NCBI RefSeq assembly: GCF_900106045.1 | Contig: NZ_LT629802.1 | Coordinates: 3,286,001-3,350,000, forward strand | Direction of reading: 5' to 3' | Length of the DNA: 64,000 bases | DNA from: Pseudomonas mucidolens | GTDB lineage: Bacteria > Pseudomonadota > Gammaproteobacteria > Pseudomonadales > Pseudomonadaceae | Part shown: positions 39,342-48,745 of the stretch, piece by piece | Layout: every line of letters starts with the position of its first letter | How positions within the stretch are numbered: position 1 is the first letter of the stretch | Program-made: the position numbers and the translations under genes | The notes under the pieces: generated by a model | Told to the model about the DNA's origin: nothing | Databases searched by the model: none | Seen by the model: only the letters and a program-made list of their open reading frames with translations

Positions 39342-39815
39342 TTAGTTCCTGAACTGAAAATCCAGCGCCGCGCCCTCGACGTCCCGGCGCTCGTCGTTGC
39401 GCATTTGCAACTGCATTTCGTTGCTGAGCAGACGCCCATTGATCTCGAAGGCGCTGTTATCCAGCGGTTTCTCACTGAACATCGGCGGCAACAACGGCGT
39501 GTTCTTAGGTTGCGGCAGCGTGCCGAGGGGCTGCAAATGCCTGACCATTTCCTGAGGCAGGCGGAGGTCCAACTGTACGGGTGCAAGCTTGGTCCGGGCC
39601 ACTTCACGGGCAGACTTGGATTTGCTGGCGATGGGTGCTCGCTTTTTCACTGCTGCTTTCTTTCTTACCGGCGTTTTCTTTTTTGCCTGAACCGTTTTTT
39701 TCGCGGGTGCCGACTGTTGCTCGGCATTCGCCGCCAGCAACAGCTGCGCCGCAGGGGCGACATTGCACAGGCTAACCAGACAGATCAACAGCGCGGCAGA
39801 AAGAGTAGAGGTCAT
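39342..39815 (-). CDS. Lysine/alanine-rich secreted protein, function unknown
   Basis: 157 residues from the ATG at 39815, chosen because it begins a good signal peptide (SALLICLVSLC, ends APAA); the frame is open much further up. A low-complexity basic linker (KKTVQAKKKTPVRKKAAVKK) follows, then a proline-rich region and a hydrophilic end (NEMQLQMRNDERRD). Similar basic proteins in pseudomonads are sometimes mislabelled as IF-2 because of the linker. No catalytic motif. Confidence 0.7.
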   Translation of the reverse strand: MTSTLSAALLICLVSLCNVAPAAQLLLAANAEQQSAPAKKTVQAKKKTPVRKKAAVKKRAPIASKSKSAREVARTKLAPVQLDLRLPQEMVRHLQPLGTLPQPKNTPLLPPMFSEKPLDNSAFEINGRLLSNEMQLQMRNDERRDVEGAALDFQFRN

Positions 39816-39919
39816 ATCGCCAACGGCATTAACGGCAGAAGGCCATATGCTCGCTTGTTGAGCCCTGCATGACAAGCGCGGTGAGTGCCTTGCTATCGCT
39901 TTCGCCCCTTCTTGAAGGC

Positions 39920-41359
39920 TCAAAAACCGCCCGCTGCCTCCTGACATAGCTGGCTCGCCAGCATTCCCAGGGTCATCAATGCCCGCTCGGCCTCGCGATT
40001 CCACGGTGTACCGCAATTGAGGCGAATACAGTGGTTGAACTGTTCCGTATTACTGAAAATTAGTCCCGGTGCGATGCTGATACCTTGCTGCAAAGCACGC
40101 ACATGCAGTTCCTGGGCATTGACCCGCCCCGGCAGACTGACCCACAGGATAAAACCGCCGGTCGGACGGCTCATCTGGGTACCTTCAGGAAAATACTGCT
40201 GCACGGCCAGTTGAAAGGCGCTGAGGTTCTTGCGGTATTCTTGCCGGATGTAACGCAGGTGCCGGTCGTAACCGCCGTTCTCCAGATACGCCGCCACCCC
40301 CATCTGGGTGACGCTGCACGCCGAATGCGTACTGAACATTTGCAGTCGCTGGATTTCCTGCTGGTACTTGCCGGCAATCATCCAGCCGATACGAACGCCC
40401 GGTGACAGGGTTTTGGAAAAGCTCGAGCAATAAATCACGCGGTCCAGCCGGTCATAGGCTTTCAGCGCCTTGGTCCGGCCCAGCTCAAACATCAGTTCGC
40501 CGTAGATATCGTCTTCAACAATCTGGATATCGAAATCCGAAGCCAGGCGCAGTAACTGTTTCTGCCGTTCTTCGGGCATGGTGCCACCCAGGGGATTGCT
40601 CAGGCGCGTGGTCAGTACCAACGCCTTGATCGACCATTGGTTGGCCGCCAGTTGCAGCGCCTCCAGGCTCATGCCCGTGACCGGGTCGCTGGGAATCTCG
40701 ATGACCTTGAGCCCCAATAAATCGGCCAGTTGCAACAAACCATAATAGGTCGGTGACTCGGCCGCGATCAGGTCACCCGGGCGGGTCAGCACCCGCAGCG
40801 ACATCTGCAATGCATCGACACAACCGTGGGTGATGACCACCTCGGAAGGGTCGACCACCACGCCGGCATCCCGCATGCGGATCGCCACTTGGCGACGCAA
40901 CGGCTCAAAACCGGGGCTGAACATATAGCTGAAAGCCCGAGGGCTCTGGAAGCGCGTGACCTTGGCCAGTTGCTGGTGCAGCGCCCTGACGGGCAGGTAG
41001 TCGACACTCGGCACGGCAGCGCCCAACGGGAACACACCTTCGCGGCGAGATTCCACCAATACCTGTTGGATAATACTGCTGCGGGTTACCAGGCCAGGAC
41101 GTTCGACCCGCGCGATATCCGGCGTCGGTGCGGTCAGGGCCGGGGTCTGGTGGACGTAGTACCCAGACTGTGGCCGTGCGCGAATCAAGCCTTGGTCCTC
41201 AAGGTTGGCGTAGGCCTGCAATACCGTGGCGTGGCTGACGTTAAGCTGGGAGCTCATCTTACGCACCGACGGCACACGCTCACCGGGTTGGTAGACACCA
41301 CGTCGGATATCCTCAGCCAGTTGCTGGGCGATCCGTTGGTACAGCAAAAGATTGGTCAT
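39920..41359 (-). CDS. MocR-type regulator (GntR HTH + aminotransferase domain)
   Basis: 479 residues. N-terminal GntR winged helix (LAEDIRRGVYQPGERVPSVR, LNVSHATVLQAYANLEDQGL) joined by a linker to a class I aminotransferase domain. The latter contains the PLP-binding Lys in CSSFSKTLSPGVRIGW and the Asp/Tyr contacts in VEDDIYGEL. MocR proteins sense PLP or amine ligands and usually control a neighbouring gene. The target is not evident here; the divergent side carries a 230-base gap, then OmpA-type genes on the same strand. Confidence 0.92.
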   Translation of the reverse strand: MTNLLLYQRIAQQLAEDIRRGVYQPGERVPSVRKMSSQLNVSHATVLQAYANLEDQGLIRARPQSGYYVHQTPALTAPTPDIARVERPGLVTRSSIIQQVLVESRREGVFPLGAAVPSVDYLPVRALHQQLAKVTRFQSPRAFSYMFSPGFEPLRRQVAIRMRDAGVVVDPSEVVITHGCVDALQMSLRVLTRPGDLIAAESPTYYGLLQLADLLGLKVIEIPSDPVTGMSLEALQLAANQWSIKALVLTTRLSNPLGGTMPEERQKQLLRLASDFDIQIVEDDIYGELMFELGRTKALKAYDRLDRVIYCSSFSKTLSPGVRIGWMIAGKYQQEIQRLQMFSTHSACSVTQMGVAAYLENGGYDRHLRYIRQEYRKNLSAFQLAVQQYFPEGTQMSRPTGGFILWVSLPGRVNAQELHVRALQQGISIAPGLIFSNTEQFNHCIRLNCGTPWNREAERALMTLGMLASQLCQEAAGGF

Positions 41360-41593
41360 GACGCAGCACTCGATTTCACGGGTATTTTATTTTTGTGTGA
41401 AACATACCGGCACAGTTAAGAAGTGTACGGGGACAGTCGTCACAATAGTCGAGGATGAGCGACAGTGATAGAAAAAACTGTGGGGGTTGAGCACTGAATT
41501 GCAGGCAGTAAAAACCCGATCAGTGATCGGGTTATAGGCTACACGGTGTCCTGTAGCCGCGAGCGAGCGCACGCCTGCACGGGCAATCAGCTT

Positions 41594-42409
41594 TTATCCA
41601 CGGGTAGCGCCCAGTCGGCCTTTCTCGTCGGAAAACACGATTTCGACCCGGCGATTCTGCGCGCGCCCTCGTTCCGAGGCGTTCACTTCTACCGGATATT
41701 GATCGCCGTAGCCTTCCACCTGGATGCGTTTTTCATTAATCCCCAGGTCCACCAGCATATCCGCTACCGCCTGGGCACGGTTCCGGGACAGTTTGAGGTT
41801 TTCCTGCTCGCCGCCGGTACTGTCGGTGTAACCCTCGATGCGCACCACGCGCTTGGGGTTCAGTTGCAGAAACTGGACGATCTTCAAGACCGTGCGGTTG
41901 GCGGAGTTTTTCAATTCCGCTTCGCCAGTATCGAACAACACGTCACCCAAGGTCATCACCAAGCCACGATCCGTCTGGGTGGTCAGACTGGCAATCTGTT
42001 CTTCAAGCCACTTGCCCTGTTTCTGCACGCTCAGCAGCTTGGTTTCACGCAAGGCCAATTGCAGGCGCTGGCGCTCCAATTCGAGCTTGGCGCCGCGCTC
42101 CTCGTTGAGTGCCAGATTGGTATGTTCCCGGGCGATCGCGCTGTAGCGCTGGCTCAGGTAGGCGTAGTGCACCACGTCCGCACCGCTGCCCCAGTAGCTG
42201 GAAAGGCGATCGGCGCGGGCCAGGGATTCACCGGCCCGAATGACATCCTTGGGCGCGATACGCAACACATTGGAGTCTTCCTTGACCTTCTGGAAGTCAT
42301 TGCCCGCCTGCTGCAGCGCAGTAGCGCTGTCGGAGTGGCTGGCGCAACCGCCCAGCACCGCGCTGGCCAGCAATACCCCAGCGCTCAACCCTCGAATCAG
42401 CGGACTCAT
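41594..42409 (-). CDS. OmpA-family lipoprotein
   Basis: 271 residues. Lipobox VLGGC gives a lipidated N-terminus. Residues of about 40-140 are helical and charged. The C-terminal OmpA/MotB peptidoglycan-binding domain contains GDVLFDTGEAELK, VEGYTDSTG and NLKLSRNRAQAVADMLVDLG. It should tether the outer membrane to the wall. Overlaps the preceding DUF4398 gene by ATGA, so the two are co-translated and likely work together. Confidence 0.92.
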   Translation of the reverse strand: MSPLIRGLSAGVLLASAVLGGCASHSDSATALQQAGNDFQKVKEDSNVLRIAPKDVIRAGESLARADRLSSYWGSGADVVHYAYLSQRYSAIAREHTNLALNEERGAKLELERQRLQLALRETKLLSVQKQGKWLEEQIASLTTQTDRGLVMTLGDVLFDTGEAELKNSANRTVLKIVQFLQLNPKRVVRIEGYTDSTGGEQENLKLSRNRAQAVADMLVDLGINEKRIQVEGYGDQYPVEVNASERGRAQNRRVEIVFSDEKGRLGATRG

Positions 42410-42762
42410 TGGGCGTCTCCCAACTGTTTGCGCAAGCGGGTGATACGGGTGTCGAGTACGTTCAACTGTTCCTGGCTCTTCTGCGTCAGTACCCGGGCCT
42501 CGGCCAGACGGGCATCCAACTCGGCTTGTTCAGCCTGCATGCGGGCTTCCTTGTAAGACTCATCAGCCATATCGGCGTTGGCCTGGGCGAATTTGCCCTC
42601 GGCCAGTTTCAACTCCGGTATGTCATCAACGACGGCACCGACCGCCGCGGCTTGCTCCAGCGCCTGTCGGGTCAGGCGCATTTGTTCATTCGGCGCAGGA
42701 TCTGCGGCACAGCCCGCCAGCGTTACAACGGCGAGGGCGGCGAAAAGAGGTCGAATAATCAC
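42406..42762 (-). CDS. DUF4398 lipoprotein
   Basis: 118 residues with lipobox VVTLAGC. The mature part is helical: PELKLAEGKFAQANADMAD and EQAELDARLAEARVLTQKSQ match DUF4398, commonly found before an OmpA-type lipoprotein, as here. Probably an envelope structural protein. ATGA overlap with the downstream gene. Confidence 0.88.
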   Translation of the reverse strand: MIIRPLFAALAVVTLAGCAADPAPNEQMRLTRQALEQAAAVGAVVDDIPELKLAEGKFAQANADMADESYKEARMQAEQAELDARLAEARVLTQKSQEQLNVLDTRITRLRKQLGDAQ

Positions 42763-42771
42763 TAAAAATCC

Positions 42772-43587
42772 CTACTTTGTTGGGGCACTGACGGGTTGCT
42801 GCAATTGCAGTTTCCAGCGCTCCAGGTTGCGTTGCAACGCAGTTTCCGTCAGGCCGGACGCGGACAATTCTGTCATCTTTTTTGCGAGCTGTCCGCGCAA
42901 CCACGGATCATTGCAGGCAGAGTCATGGGAAATGGCGAGGTGCAGGCCCGGCTGGGTGATAGGCAGTTCACGCGCCATCAGATCGTTGCTCATGCCCAGA
43001 GTCTGGGCCAGGGCGATGCCGGAATAATGCTCGGCAAGTACGTAGTCCACTTCACCCAACAATAACTTTTGAAAGGCCGGGGTCAGGGTGGGCATGCGCT
43101 GCAGGGTCAAATGCTCCCCGGCGAACGCTTCAAAAGCCCGACCCAGGCGCGCCTTTTCCGATACAGCGCCCTTGTAGCCATGCAAGTCAGCGGCCCCGTT
43201 GTAGACCAGCGGCGAATCCATGCGGGTCCACACTCGATAATCTGCGTGCATCAGCGCCGGATAGACATAGTCCAGGGTTTCCAGCTCGTTGAGACTCAGC
43301 GGTGCATCCGCCAGCAGGTCCATGCGCCCGCTGCGCACTTCGTCCAGGGCCAGTGAGCGTTTACCACCGTACAGCAGATCGATTTTCAGCCCCAGTTCCT
43401 TGGCCACTTGCTGCAGCACATCGGCATTGGCGCCAATCAAATGGGTAGGATCCTGGGGATCGCGCCACAAGTAGGGTGGCGCGTCCGGGCTGCCGGTCAC
43501 GATCAGACGCTCACATTTGCCGGCGGCCACGGACAAGGTCGGTAGCAGCGTCAGGCCAAACAGTACAGTCCAGAAACGCAGGTCCAT
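42772..43587 (-). CDS. Periplasmic solute-binding protein (family 3 type)
   Basis: 271 residues. Signal peptide ends SVAA. The mature protein starts GKCERLIVTGSPDAPPYLWRD and has the two-lobe layout of amino-acid-type binding proteins (GANADVLQQVAKELG, VRSGRMDLLADAPLSL, LGEVDYVLAEHYSG). No permease is nearby, so it may be a solo receptor or feed a distant transporter. It lies nine bases from the DUF4398 gene and so may share its transcript. Ligand unknown. Confidence 0.82.
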   Translation of the reverse strand: MDLRFWTVLFGLTLLPTLSVAAGKCERLIVTGSPDAPPYLWRDPQDPTHLIGANADVLQQVAKELGLKIDLLYGGKRSLALDEVRSGRMDLLADAPLSLNELETLDYVYPALMHADYRVWTRMDSPLVYNGAADLHGYKGAVSEKARLGRAFEAFAGEHLTLQRMPTLTPAFQKLLLGEVDYVLAEHYSGIALAQTLGMSNDLMARELPITQPGLHLAISHDSACNDPWLRGQLAKKMTELSASGLTETALQRNLERWKLQLQQPVSAPTK

Positions 43588-43626
43588 GGCAGGGTTCTCC
43601 GATCAAAAAATGGCAGCATAAAAAAA

Positions 43627-43645
43627 GCCCGGTCAAGGACCGGGC
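43627..43645 (-). terminator. Rho-independent terminator of the etfBA operon
   Basis: GCCCGGTC stem with a run of T on the minus strand, 23 bases after the etfA stop. Confidence 0.85.
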
Positions 43646-43668
43646 TCTTTATAAGTGAAGCGGCTGGA

Positions 43669-44598
43669 TTAGACCAGCTTCTCCAGCTCAGGTACGGCTT
43701 CGAACAAATCCGCCACCAGACCGTAATCGGCGACCTGGAAGATCGGCGCTTCTTCGTCCTTGTTGATCGCAACGATCACTTTGGAGTCTTTCATACCGGC
43801 CAAGTGCTGGATCGCACCGGAGATACCGACGGCGATGTACAGCTGTGGGGCAACGATCTTGCCGGTCTGGCCGACCTGCATGTCGTTGGGTACGAACCCT
43901 GCGTCGACGGCAGCGCGGGAAGCACCGACCGCGGCGCCCAGCTTGTCGGCCAGGGCGTACAGGTGTTTGAAGTTGTCACCGTTCTGCATGCCACGGCCAC
44001 CGGAAACGACGATCTTCGCCGCAGTCAGCTCAGGGCGATCGGACTTGGCCAGCTCTTCGCCAACGAAGCTGGAAGTACCCGCGTCGTGGGCAGCAGCGAC
44101 CGCTTCAACGACGGCCGAACCACCTTCAGCTGCAACCGGGTCGAAACCGGTGGCACGCACGGTGATGACCTTGACCGAGGCGTTGGACTGGACGGTAGCG
44201 ATAGCGTTACCGGCATAGATCGGACGCTTGAAGGTGTCGGCGCTTTCGACCGAAACGATCTCGGAGATCTGATCAACGTCCAACTGCGCAGCGACGCGCG
44301 GCAGGATATTTTTGCCGTTGGAGGTCGCGGCAGCCAGGATGTGGCTGTAGCCGGCGCCAAGTTCTGCAACCAGTGGCGCGACATTTTCCGGCAACTGGTG
44401 AGCGTAAGCGGCGTTGTCGGCCAGCAGTACTTTGCTCACGCCAGCGACTTTTGCAGCGGCTTCAGCCACGGCGCCAGCGCCCTGGCCTGCAACCAGCACG
44501 TGGATGTCGCCACCGATTTTGGCGGCAGCGGCCACGGTATTCAGGGTGGCCGGGGCCAGCACTTTGTTATCGTGTTCGGCGATTACGAGGATAGTCAT
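43669..44598 (-). CDS. etfA: Electron transfer flavoprotein alpha subunit
   Basis: 309 residues. FAD-binding C-terminal domain contains [43 protein letters not shown] and the closing [17 protein letters not shown]. With EtfB it takes electrons from acyl-CoA dehydrogenases and passes them to ETF-quinone oxidoreductase. Two bases after etfB, the usual pairing; the gene encoding the quinone oxidoreductase is divergent at 45906. Confidence 0.97.
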   Translation of the reverse strand: MTILVIAEHDNKVLAPATLNTVAAAAKIGGDIHVLVAGQGAGAVAEAAAKVAGVSKVLLADNAAYAHQLPENVAPLVAELGAGYSHILAAATSNGKNILPRVAAQLDVDQISEIVSVESADTFKRPIYAGNAIATVQSNASVKVITVRATGFDPVAAEGGSAVVEAVAAAHDAGTSSFVGEELAKSDRPELTAAKIVVSGGRGMQNGDNFKHLYALADKLGAAVGASRAAVDAGFVPNDMQVGQTGKIVAPQLYIAVGISGAIQHLAGMKDSKVIVAINKDEEAPIFQVADYGLVADLFEAVPELEKLV

Positions 44599-44600
44599 GA

Positions 44601-45350
44601 TCAGATCACCTTCGCTTCGTTTTTCAGTTTCTCGACCAGTTCAGCCACCGACTTGACCTTGATACCGGCGCTGCGTGCTGCCGGCGCTTCGACTTTGACG
44701 GTCTTGTTGGTGGAGGCGGTGGAAACGCCCAAAGCATCCGGAGTCAGCACTTCGAGAGGCTTCTTCTTGGCTTTCATGATGTTTGGCAGGGACGCGTAGC
44801 GCGGCTCGTTCAAACGCAGGTCGGTGGTGACGATGGCCGGCAGCTTCAAGGAAACCGTCTGCGCACCGCCGTCGATTTCGCGGGTCACGGCAACACTGTC
44901 GCCGCTGACTTCCACTTTGGAAGCGAAGGTGCCCTGACCGTAACCGGTCAGTGCGGCCAACATCTGGCCCGTCTGGTTGTTGTCGCTATCGATGGCCTGC
45001 TTGCCGAGGATCACCAACTGAGGCTGTTCCTTGTCGACAACGGCTTTCAACAGCTTGGCAACGGCCAGCGAGGTCAGCTCTTCAGCGGATTCGACCAGAA
45101 CGGCGCGATCGGCACCCAACGCCAGGGCGGTACGCAACTGCTCCTGGGCAGTGGTCGGACCGATGGAAACGACGACGATTTCAGTCGCAACACCTTTCTC
45201 TTTCAGGCGTACGGCTTCTTCCACGGCGATTTCGCAGAACGGGTTCATCGACATCTTGACGTTAGCAAGGTCGACGCCGGAATTGTCCGCCTTGACGCGA
45301 ACTTTCACGTTGTAATCGACAACGCGTTTGACAGCTACAAGAACCTTCAT
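44601..45350 (-). CDS. etfB: Electron transfer flavoprotein beta subunit
   Basis: 249 residues with the family signature in [20 protein letters not shown] and the AMP-binding start [19 protein letters not shown]. Partner of EtfA in soluble ETF. First gene of the etfBA operon. The shared gap to etf-QO carries a PsrA-like box, which fits control by fatty-acid-responsive PsrA. Confidence 0.97.
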   Translation of the reverse strand: MKVLVAVKRVVDYNVKVRVKADNSGVDLANVKMSMNPFCEIAVEEAVRLKEKGVATEIVVVSIGPTTAQEQLRTALALGADRAVLVESAEELTSLAVAKLLKAVVDKEQPQLVILGKQAIDSDNNQTGQMLAALTGYGQGTFASKVEVSGDSVAVTREIDGGAQTVSLKLPAIVTTDLRLNEPRYASLPNIMKAKKKPLEVLTPDALGVSTASTNKTVKVEAPAARSAGIKVKSVAELVEKLKNEAKVI

Positions 45351-45643
45351 GGATTCCTCGTTACTCTCCGGTGAAAAGGAAGCCGCCTGGATAAACCTGG
45401 CGGTAGATGCTCAACGGCGCACAAGGGCACCTCTAAAAACGCAGGCAGTCATGACAGCTAACGTTGCACGTACTCAATAATAAAGACCGTTCGTCAGGGG
45501 TGACCGACAAGTCATTCATTCTCGTTGCGTGTAAACTGCGTGCCGCCAATGACGTACGCATCACTCTGCATGGCCGTTGCCTTGCCTTTGGAGGTGGCCT
45601 TGAAACCGGCTGTCCGCCTACGGGAAGCGCAAAACCGACCGTA

Positions 45644-45673
45644 TATTGACCGGAACACCTATTCCGGTCAATA
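45644..45673. repeat. 12-bp-stem inverted repeat
   Basis: TATTGACCGGAA at 45644-45655 and its exact complement at 45662-45673 around a six-base loop. No T-tract, so either an operator or an RNA structure. Confidence 0.6.
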
Positions 45674-45731
45674 CGCCAAAATGGTCAGTTATAAGCCGCG
45701 CTGCTTTGATTTACCTAGCTTGCAGGCAATT

Positions 45732-45745
45732 CAAACAAACGTTTG
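45732..45745. promoter_or_regulatory. PsrA-like box
   Basis: CAAAC-AAAC-GTTTG matches the PsrA consensus (G/C)AAAC-N2-4-GTTT(G/C). PsrA represses beta-oxidation genes and is relieved by long-chain fatty acids, so its presence next to etf genes is sensible. The match is by eye. Confidence 0.55.
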
Positions 45746-45905
45746 TATTGGACGCTGAGAGTGGTGTAGATATAATGCGCCACCTAGAGAGAAAGGTGAC
45801 CCATCCTGCGCTATTGCACGAAATTCATGCGGGCAATGATGGATGAAACACCGAACCTCCACCCATTAGAAAAAAAACTGTAGAGCCTTGAGTAGGAGAT
45901 AGCCT

Positions 45906-47570
45906 GTGGAACGCGAATACATGGAATTCGACGTGGTCATCGTCGGCGCTGGCCCGGCGGGCCTGTCTGCCGCCTGCCGCCTGAAGCAGAAGGCCGCCGA
46001 AGCCGGTAAGGAAATCAGCGTCTGCGTGGTCGAAAAAGGCTCCGAAGTCGGTGCTCACATCCTCTCTGGCGCCGTGTTTGAACCACGGGCCCTGAACGAG
46101 TTGTTCCCGGACTGGAAAGCGCTCAGCGCTCCGCTCAACACCCCGGTGGTGCGCGATGACATTTATGTGCTGCGCAGTGCAGAAGCCTCCACCAAGGTCC
46201 CGGACTTCTTTGTGCCCAAGACCATGCACAACGAAGGCAACTACATCATTTCCCTGGGCAACCTGTGCCGCTGGCTGGCCCAGCAGGCCGAGAACCTGGG
46301 CGTGGAGATCTACCCGGGCTTCGCTGCCCAGGAAGCCTTGTTTGACGAAAATGGCGTGGTCCGCGGGATCATCACCGGCGATCTCGGCGTCGACCGTGAA
46401 GGCCAGCCTAAAGAAGGCCTCTACACCCCAGGCATGGAACTGCGTGGCAAGTACACGTTGTTCGCCGAAGGATGCCGTGGCCACATCGGCAAGCAACTGA
46501 TCCAGCGTTTCAACCTGGACAGCGACGCTGATGCCCAGCACTACGGCATCGGCCTCAAGGAAATCTGGGAAATCGATCCGGCCAAACATCAGCCAGGCCT
46601 GGTGGTGCACACCGCCGGCTGGCCGCTGGACATCATGCGCAGCGAGAACACCGGGGGCTCGTTCCTTTATCACCTGGAAAACAATCAAGTGGTCGTCGGC
46701 CTGATCGTCGATCTGTCCTACAGCAATACCTTCCTGTCACCGTTCGATGAGTTCCAGCGCCTCAAGCATCACCCGGTGCTCAAGCAATACCTGGAAGGTG
46801 GCAAGCGCATCAGCTACGGCGCGCGCGCCATTTGCAAAGGCGGCCTGAACTCGCTGCCGAAGATGGTCTTCAAGGGCGGCGCGCTGATCGGTTGCGACCT
46901 CGGCACCCTGAACTTCGCCAAGATCAAAGGCAGCCACACTGCGATGAAGTCCGGCATGCTCGCCGCCGAGGCCGTGGCTGATCGTCTGTTCGCCGAGTCT
47001 GAAGGGGGTGATGAACTGACCGCCTACGTCGACAGTTTCAAAGCCAGCTGGCTCTACGAAGAACTGTTCGCCACCCGTAACTTCGGCCCGGCGATGCACA
47101 AGTTCGGTCCGATCGTCGGTGCTGGTTTCAATTGGTTCGACCAGAACATTCTCGGCGGCAAAATGCCGTTTACCCTGCACGACACCAAGCCGGACTACGC
47201 CTGCCTCAAGCTGGCCAAGGACAGCGAGAAAATCGACTACCCGAAACCCGACGGCAAGCTGAGCTTCGACAAGCTGAGCTCGGTGTTCATCTCCGGCACC
47301 AACCATGAAGAAGAACAACCGTGCCACTTGAAGCTCAAGGACCCAAGCATTCCGATCGGCACCAACCTGCCGCTCTACGATGAACCGGCACAACGCTACT
47401 GCCCGGCTGGCGTGTATGAAGTGATCACCAAGGAAGACGGCGAGAAACGCTTCCAGATCAACGCCCAGAACTGCGTGCACTGCAAGACCTGTGACATCAA
47501 GGACCCTGCGCAGAACATCACCTGGGTCACACCTGAGGGCGCGGGCGGGCCGACTTACCCGAATATGTAA
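45906..47570 (+). CDS. Electron transfer flavoprotein-ubiquinone oxidoreductase
   Basis: 554 residues from a GTG with TAGGAG upstream. FAD-binding DVVIVGAGPAGLSAACRL at the start, a quinone/membrane-associated middle, and a C-terminal [4Fe-4S] domain with CPAGVYEV and NCVHCKTCDIKDP. It oxidises reduced ETF and hands electrons to the quinone pool at the inner membrane. Divergent from etfBA, completing the pathway from acyl-CoA dehydrogenases to respiration. Confidence 0.97.
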   Translation: MEREYMEFDVVIVGAGPAGLSAACRLKQKAAEAGKEISVCVVEKGSEVGAHILSGAVFEPRALNELFPDWKALSAPLNTPVVRDDIYVLRSAEASTKVPDFFVPKTMHNEGNYIISLGNLCRWLAQQAENLGVEIYPGFAAQEALFDENGVVRGIITGDLGVDREGQPKEGLYTPGMELRGKYTLFAEGCRGHIGKQLIQRFNLDSDADAQHYGIGLKEIWEIDPAKHQPGLVVHTAGWPLDIMRSENTGGSFLYHLENNQVVVGLIVDLSYSNTFLSPFDEFQRLKHHPVLKQYLEGGKRISYGARAICKGGLNSLPKMVFKGGALIGCDLGTLNFAKIKGSHTAMKSGMLAAEAVADRLFAESEGGDELTAYVDSFKASWLYEELFATRNFGPAMHKFGPIVGAGFNWFDQNILGGKMPFTLHDTKPDYACLKLAKDSEKIDYPKPDGKLSFDKLSSVFISGTNHEEEQPCHLKLKDPSIPIGTNLPLYDEPAQRYCPAGVYEVITKEDGEKRFQINAQNCVHCKTCDIKDPAQNITWVTPEGAGGPTYPNM

Positions 47571-47583
47571 ATCTGCTTAAAAA

Positions 47584-47607
47584 GGCCCGAATCAGGGCCT
47601 TTTTTTT
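47584..47607 (+). terminator. Rho-independent terminator after etf-QO
   Basis: GGCCC-GAATCA-GGGCC stem followed by eight or more T, 13 bases after the stop codon. Confidence 0.9.
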
Positions 47608-47623
47608 GGTCGACATAGATCAA

Positions 47624-47649
47624 ATGTGGGAGCAAGCCCGCTCCCACAT
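47624..47649. repeat. REP-type palindrome
   Basis: ATGTGGGAG-CAAGCCCG-CTCCCACAT, a 9-bp stem, a common extragenic palindrome of fluorescent pseudomonads. Confidence 0.75.
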
Positions 47650-47674
47650 CTGGATGAGTATTTGCCTGGGATAA

Positions 47675-48565
47675 CTAGGCCGCTCGCTCCTCTCCCGGGT
47701 TACGCAGAAAGTAGCGTTTGTATTCGCGACTGAACTGCGAGGTACTCTGGTAGCCCACGTTGTGCGCCGCCTGTGCCACGCCCATGCCGTCCACCAGCAG
47801 CAACTGCTGGGCCTTGAGCAGCCGCAGACGCTTGAGGTACTGCACCGGCGACAACAGCGTGCAACGCTTGAAATGCTCGTGAAAGGTGGACGCGCTCATG
47901 TTGGCGTACCCCGCCAGGGTCCCGATATTGAGTGGCTCGGCGTAATGGTCATGCAGGTGATTCAAGGACGTGGCGATCCGCGAGAATTGCCCCTGCTGCT
48001 CGACCAGCGCCCGCAACACATCCGCCTGGGGCCCGCGCAAAGCGGTGAACAGCAACTCGCGCACCCGGGCCGGGCCCAATATCCGGCTCTCCAGCGGATC
48101 GTGCAGGCACTGCAACAATCGCTCGACACAGCCGCGCATCGCATCATCCAGTACCACCGAGCTCATCGACTCCAACGTCTGCGCGGCCGGCGCAGGACCC
48201 GGCCTGATGCCCATGGCCATTACCAACTCCCCCAGCATCACTCGATCAATCCCCACCGTCACCCCCAACAACGGCGCGTTGGGCAAGGCAAAAGTCTCGC
48301 ACTCAAAGGGCACGGGCATCGCCTGGATCAGGTAGTGCCCGGCGCCATATTCCAGGGTCCGCGGGCCCAAGTACGCGACTTTGCTGCCTTGGGCGACAAT
48401 CATCAGGCTCGGCTCGTAGATCTGCGGTCCGCGCGCCACATCGCAGCTGGCACGCAACACCTGCACGCCAGGCAGGTTCGTGGGGGAGAAACCATCGCAG
48501 GGTGTCAGCGGTTCGATCAGCGCAACCAGCGCGGCGTTAGCGTCGAGATGACGGGTCAACAACAT
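47675..48565 (-). CDS. AraC-family transcriptional regulator
   Basis: 296 residues from the ATG at 48565; a start at 48601 is possible and neither has a clear ribosome binding site. The N-terminal AraC_N sensory domain (LTPCDGFSPTNLPGVQVLRA, IYEPSLMIVAQGSK) is followed by two helix-turn-helix motifs (NIGTLAGYANMSASTFHEHFK, VAQAAHNVGYQSTSQFSREYK). Divergent from the zinc alcohol dehydrogenase at 48746, its probable target, as commonly seen for this AraC-N group. Confidence 0.93.
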   Translation of the reverse strand: MLLTRHLDANAALVALIEPLTPCDGFSPTNLPGVQVLRASCDVARGPQIYEPSLMIVAQGSKVAYLGPRTLEYGAGHYLIQAMPVPFECETFALPNAPLLGVTVGIDRVMLGELVMAMGIRPGPAPAAQTLESMSSVVLDDAMRGCVERLLQCLHDPLESRILGPARVRELLFTALRGPQADVLRALVEQQGQFSRIATSLNHLHDHYAEPLNIGTLAGYANMSASTFHEHFKRCTLLSPVQYLKRLRLLKAQQLLLVDGMGVAQAAHNVGYQSTSQFSREYKRYFLRNPGEERAA

Positions 48566-48745
48566 GGCAAAAACTTCGTAAAAAAGGGATGAGAGCATCA
48601 TCGCAGGTCTGGGCCCCGATGACGCTGAACTAAGGGCAGTCCCGGATGAATAGGCATAAGACTCGGAGCAATCGCCATGGCCGTGGCCTGGCCTGAAGCG
48701 GAGAATTCACCGCCTCCCTAGTCATTCCTTTTGCGAGGTTTCTGC

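Larger units (their letters stand above)
45351..45905. other. Divergent promoter region of etfBA and etf-QO
   Basis: 555 bases. Carries a 12-bp-stem inverted repeat (45644-45673) and a PsrA-like box (45732-45745). The small ORFs on either strand have no recognisable content. Confidence 0.55.
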
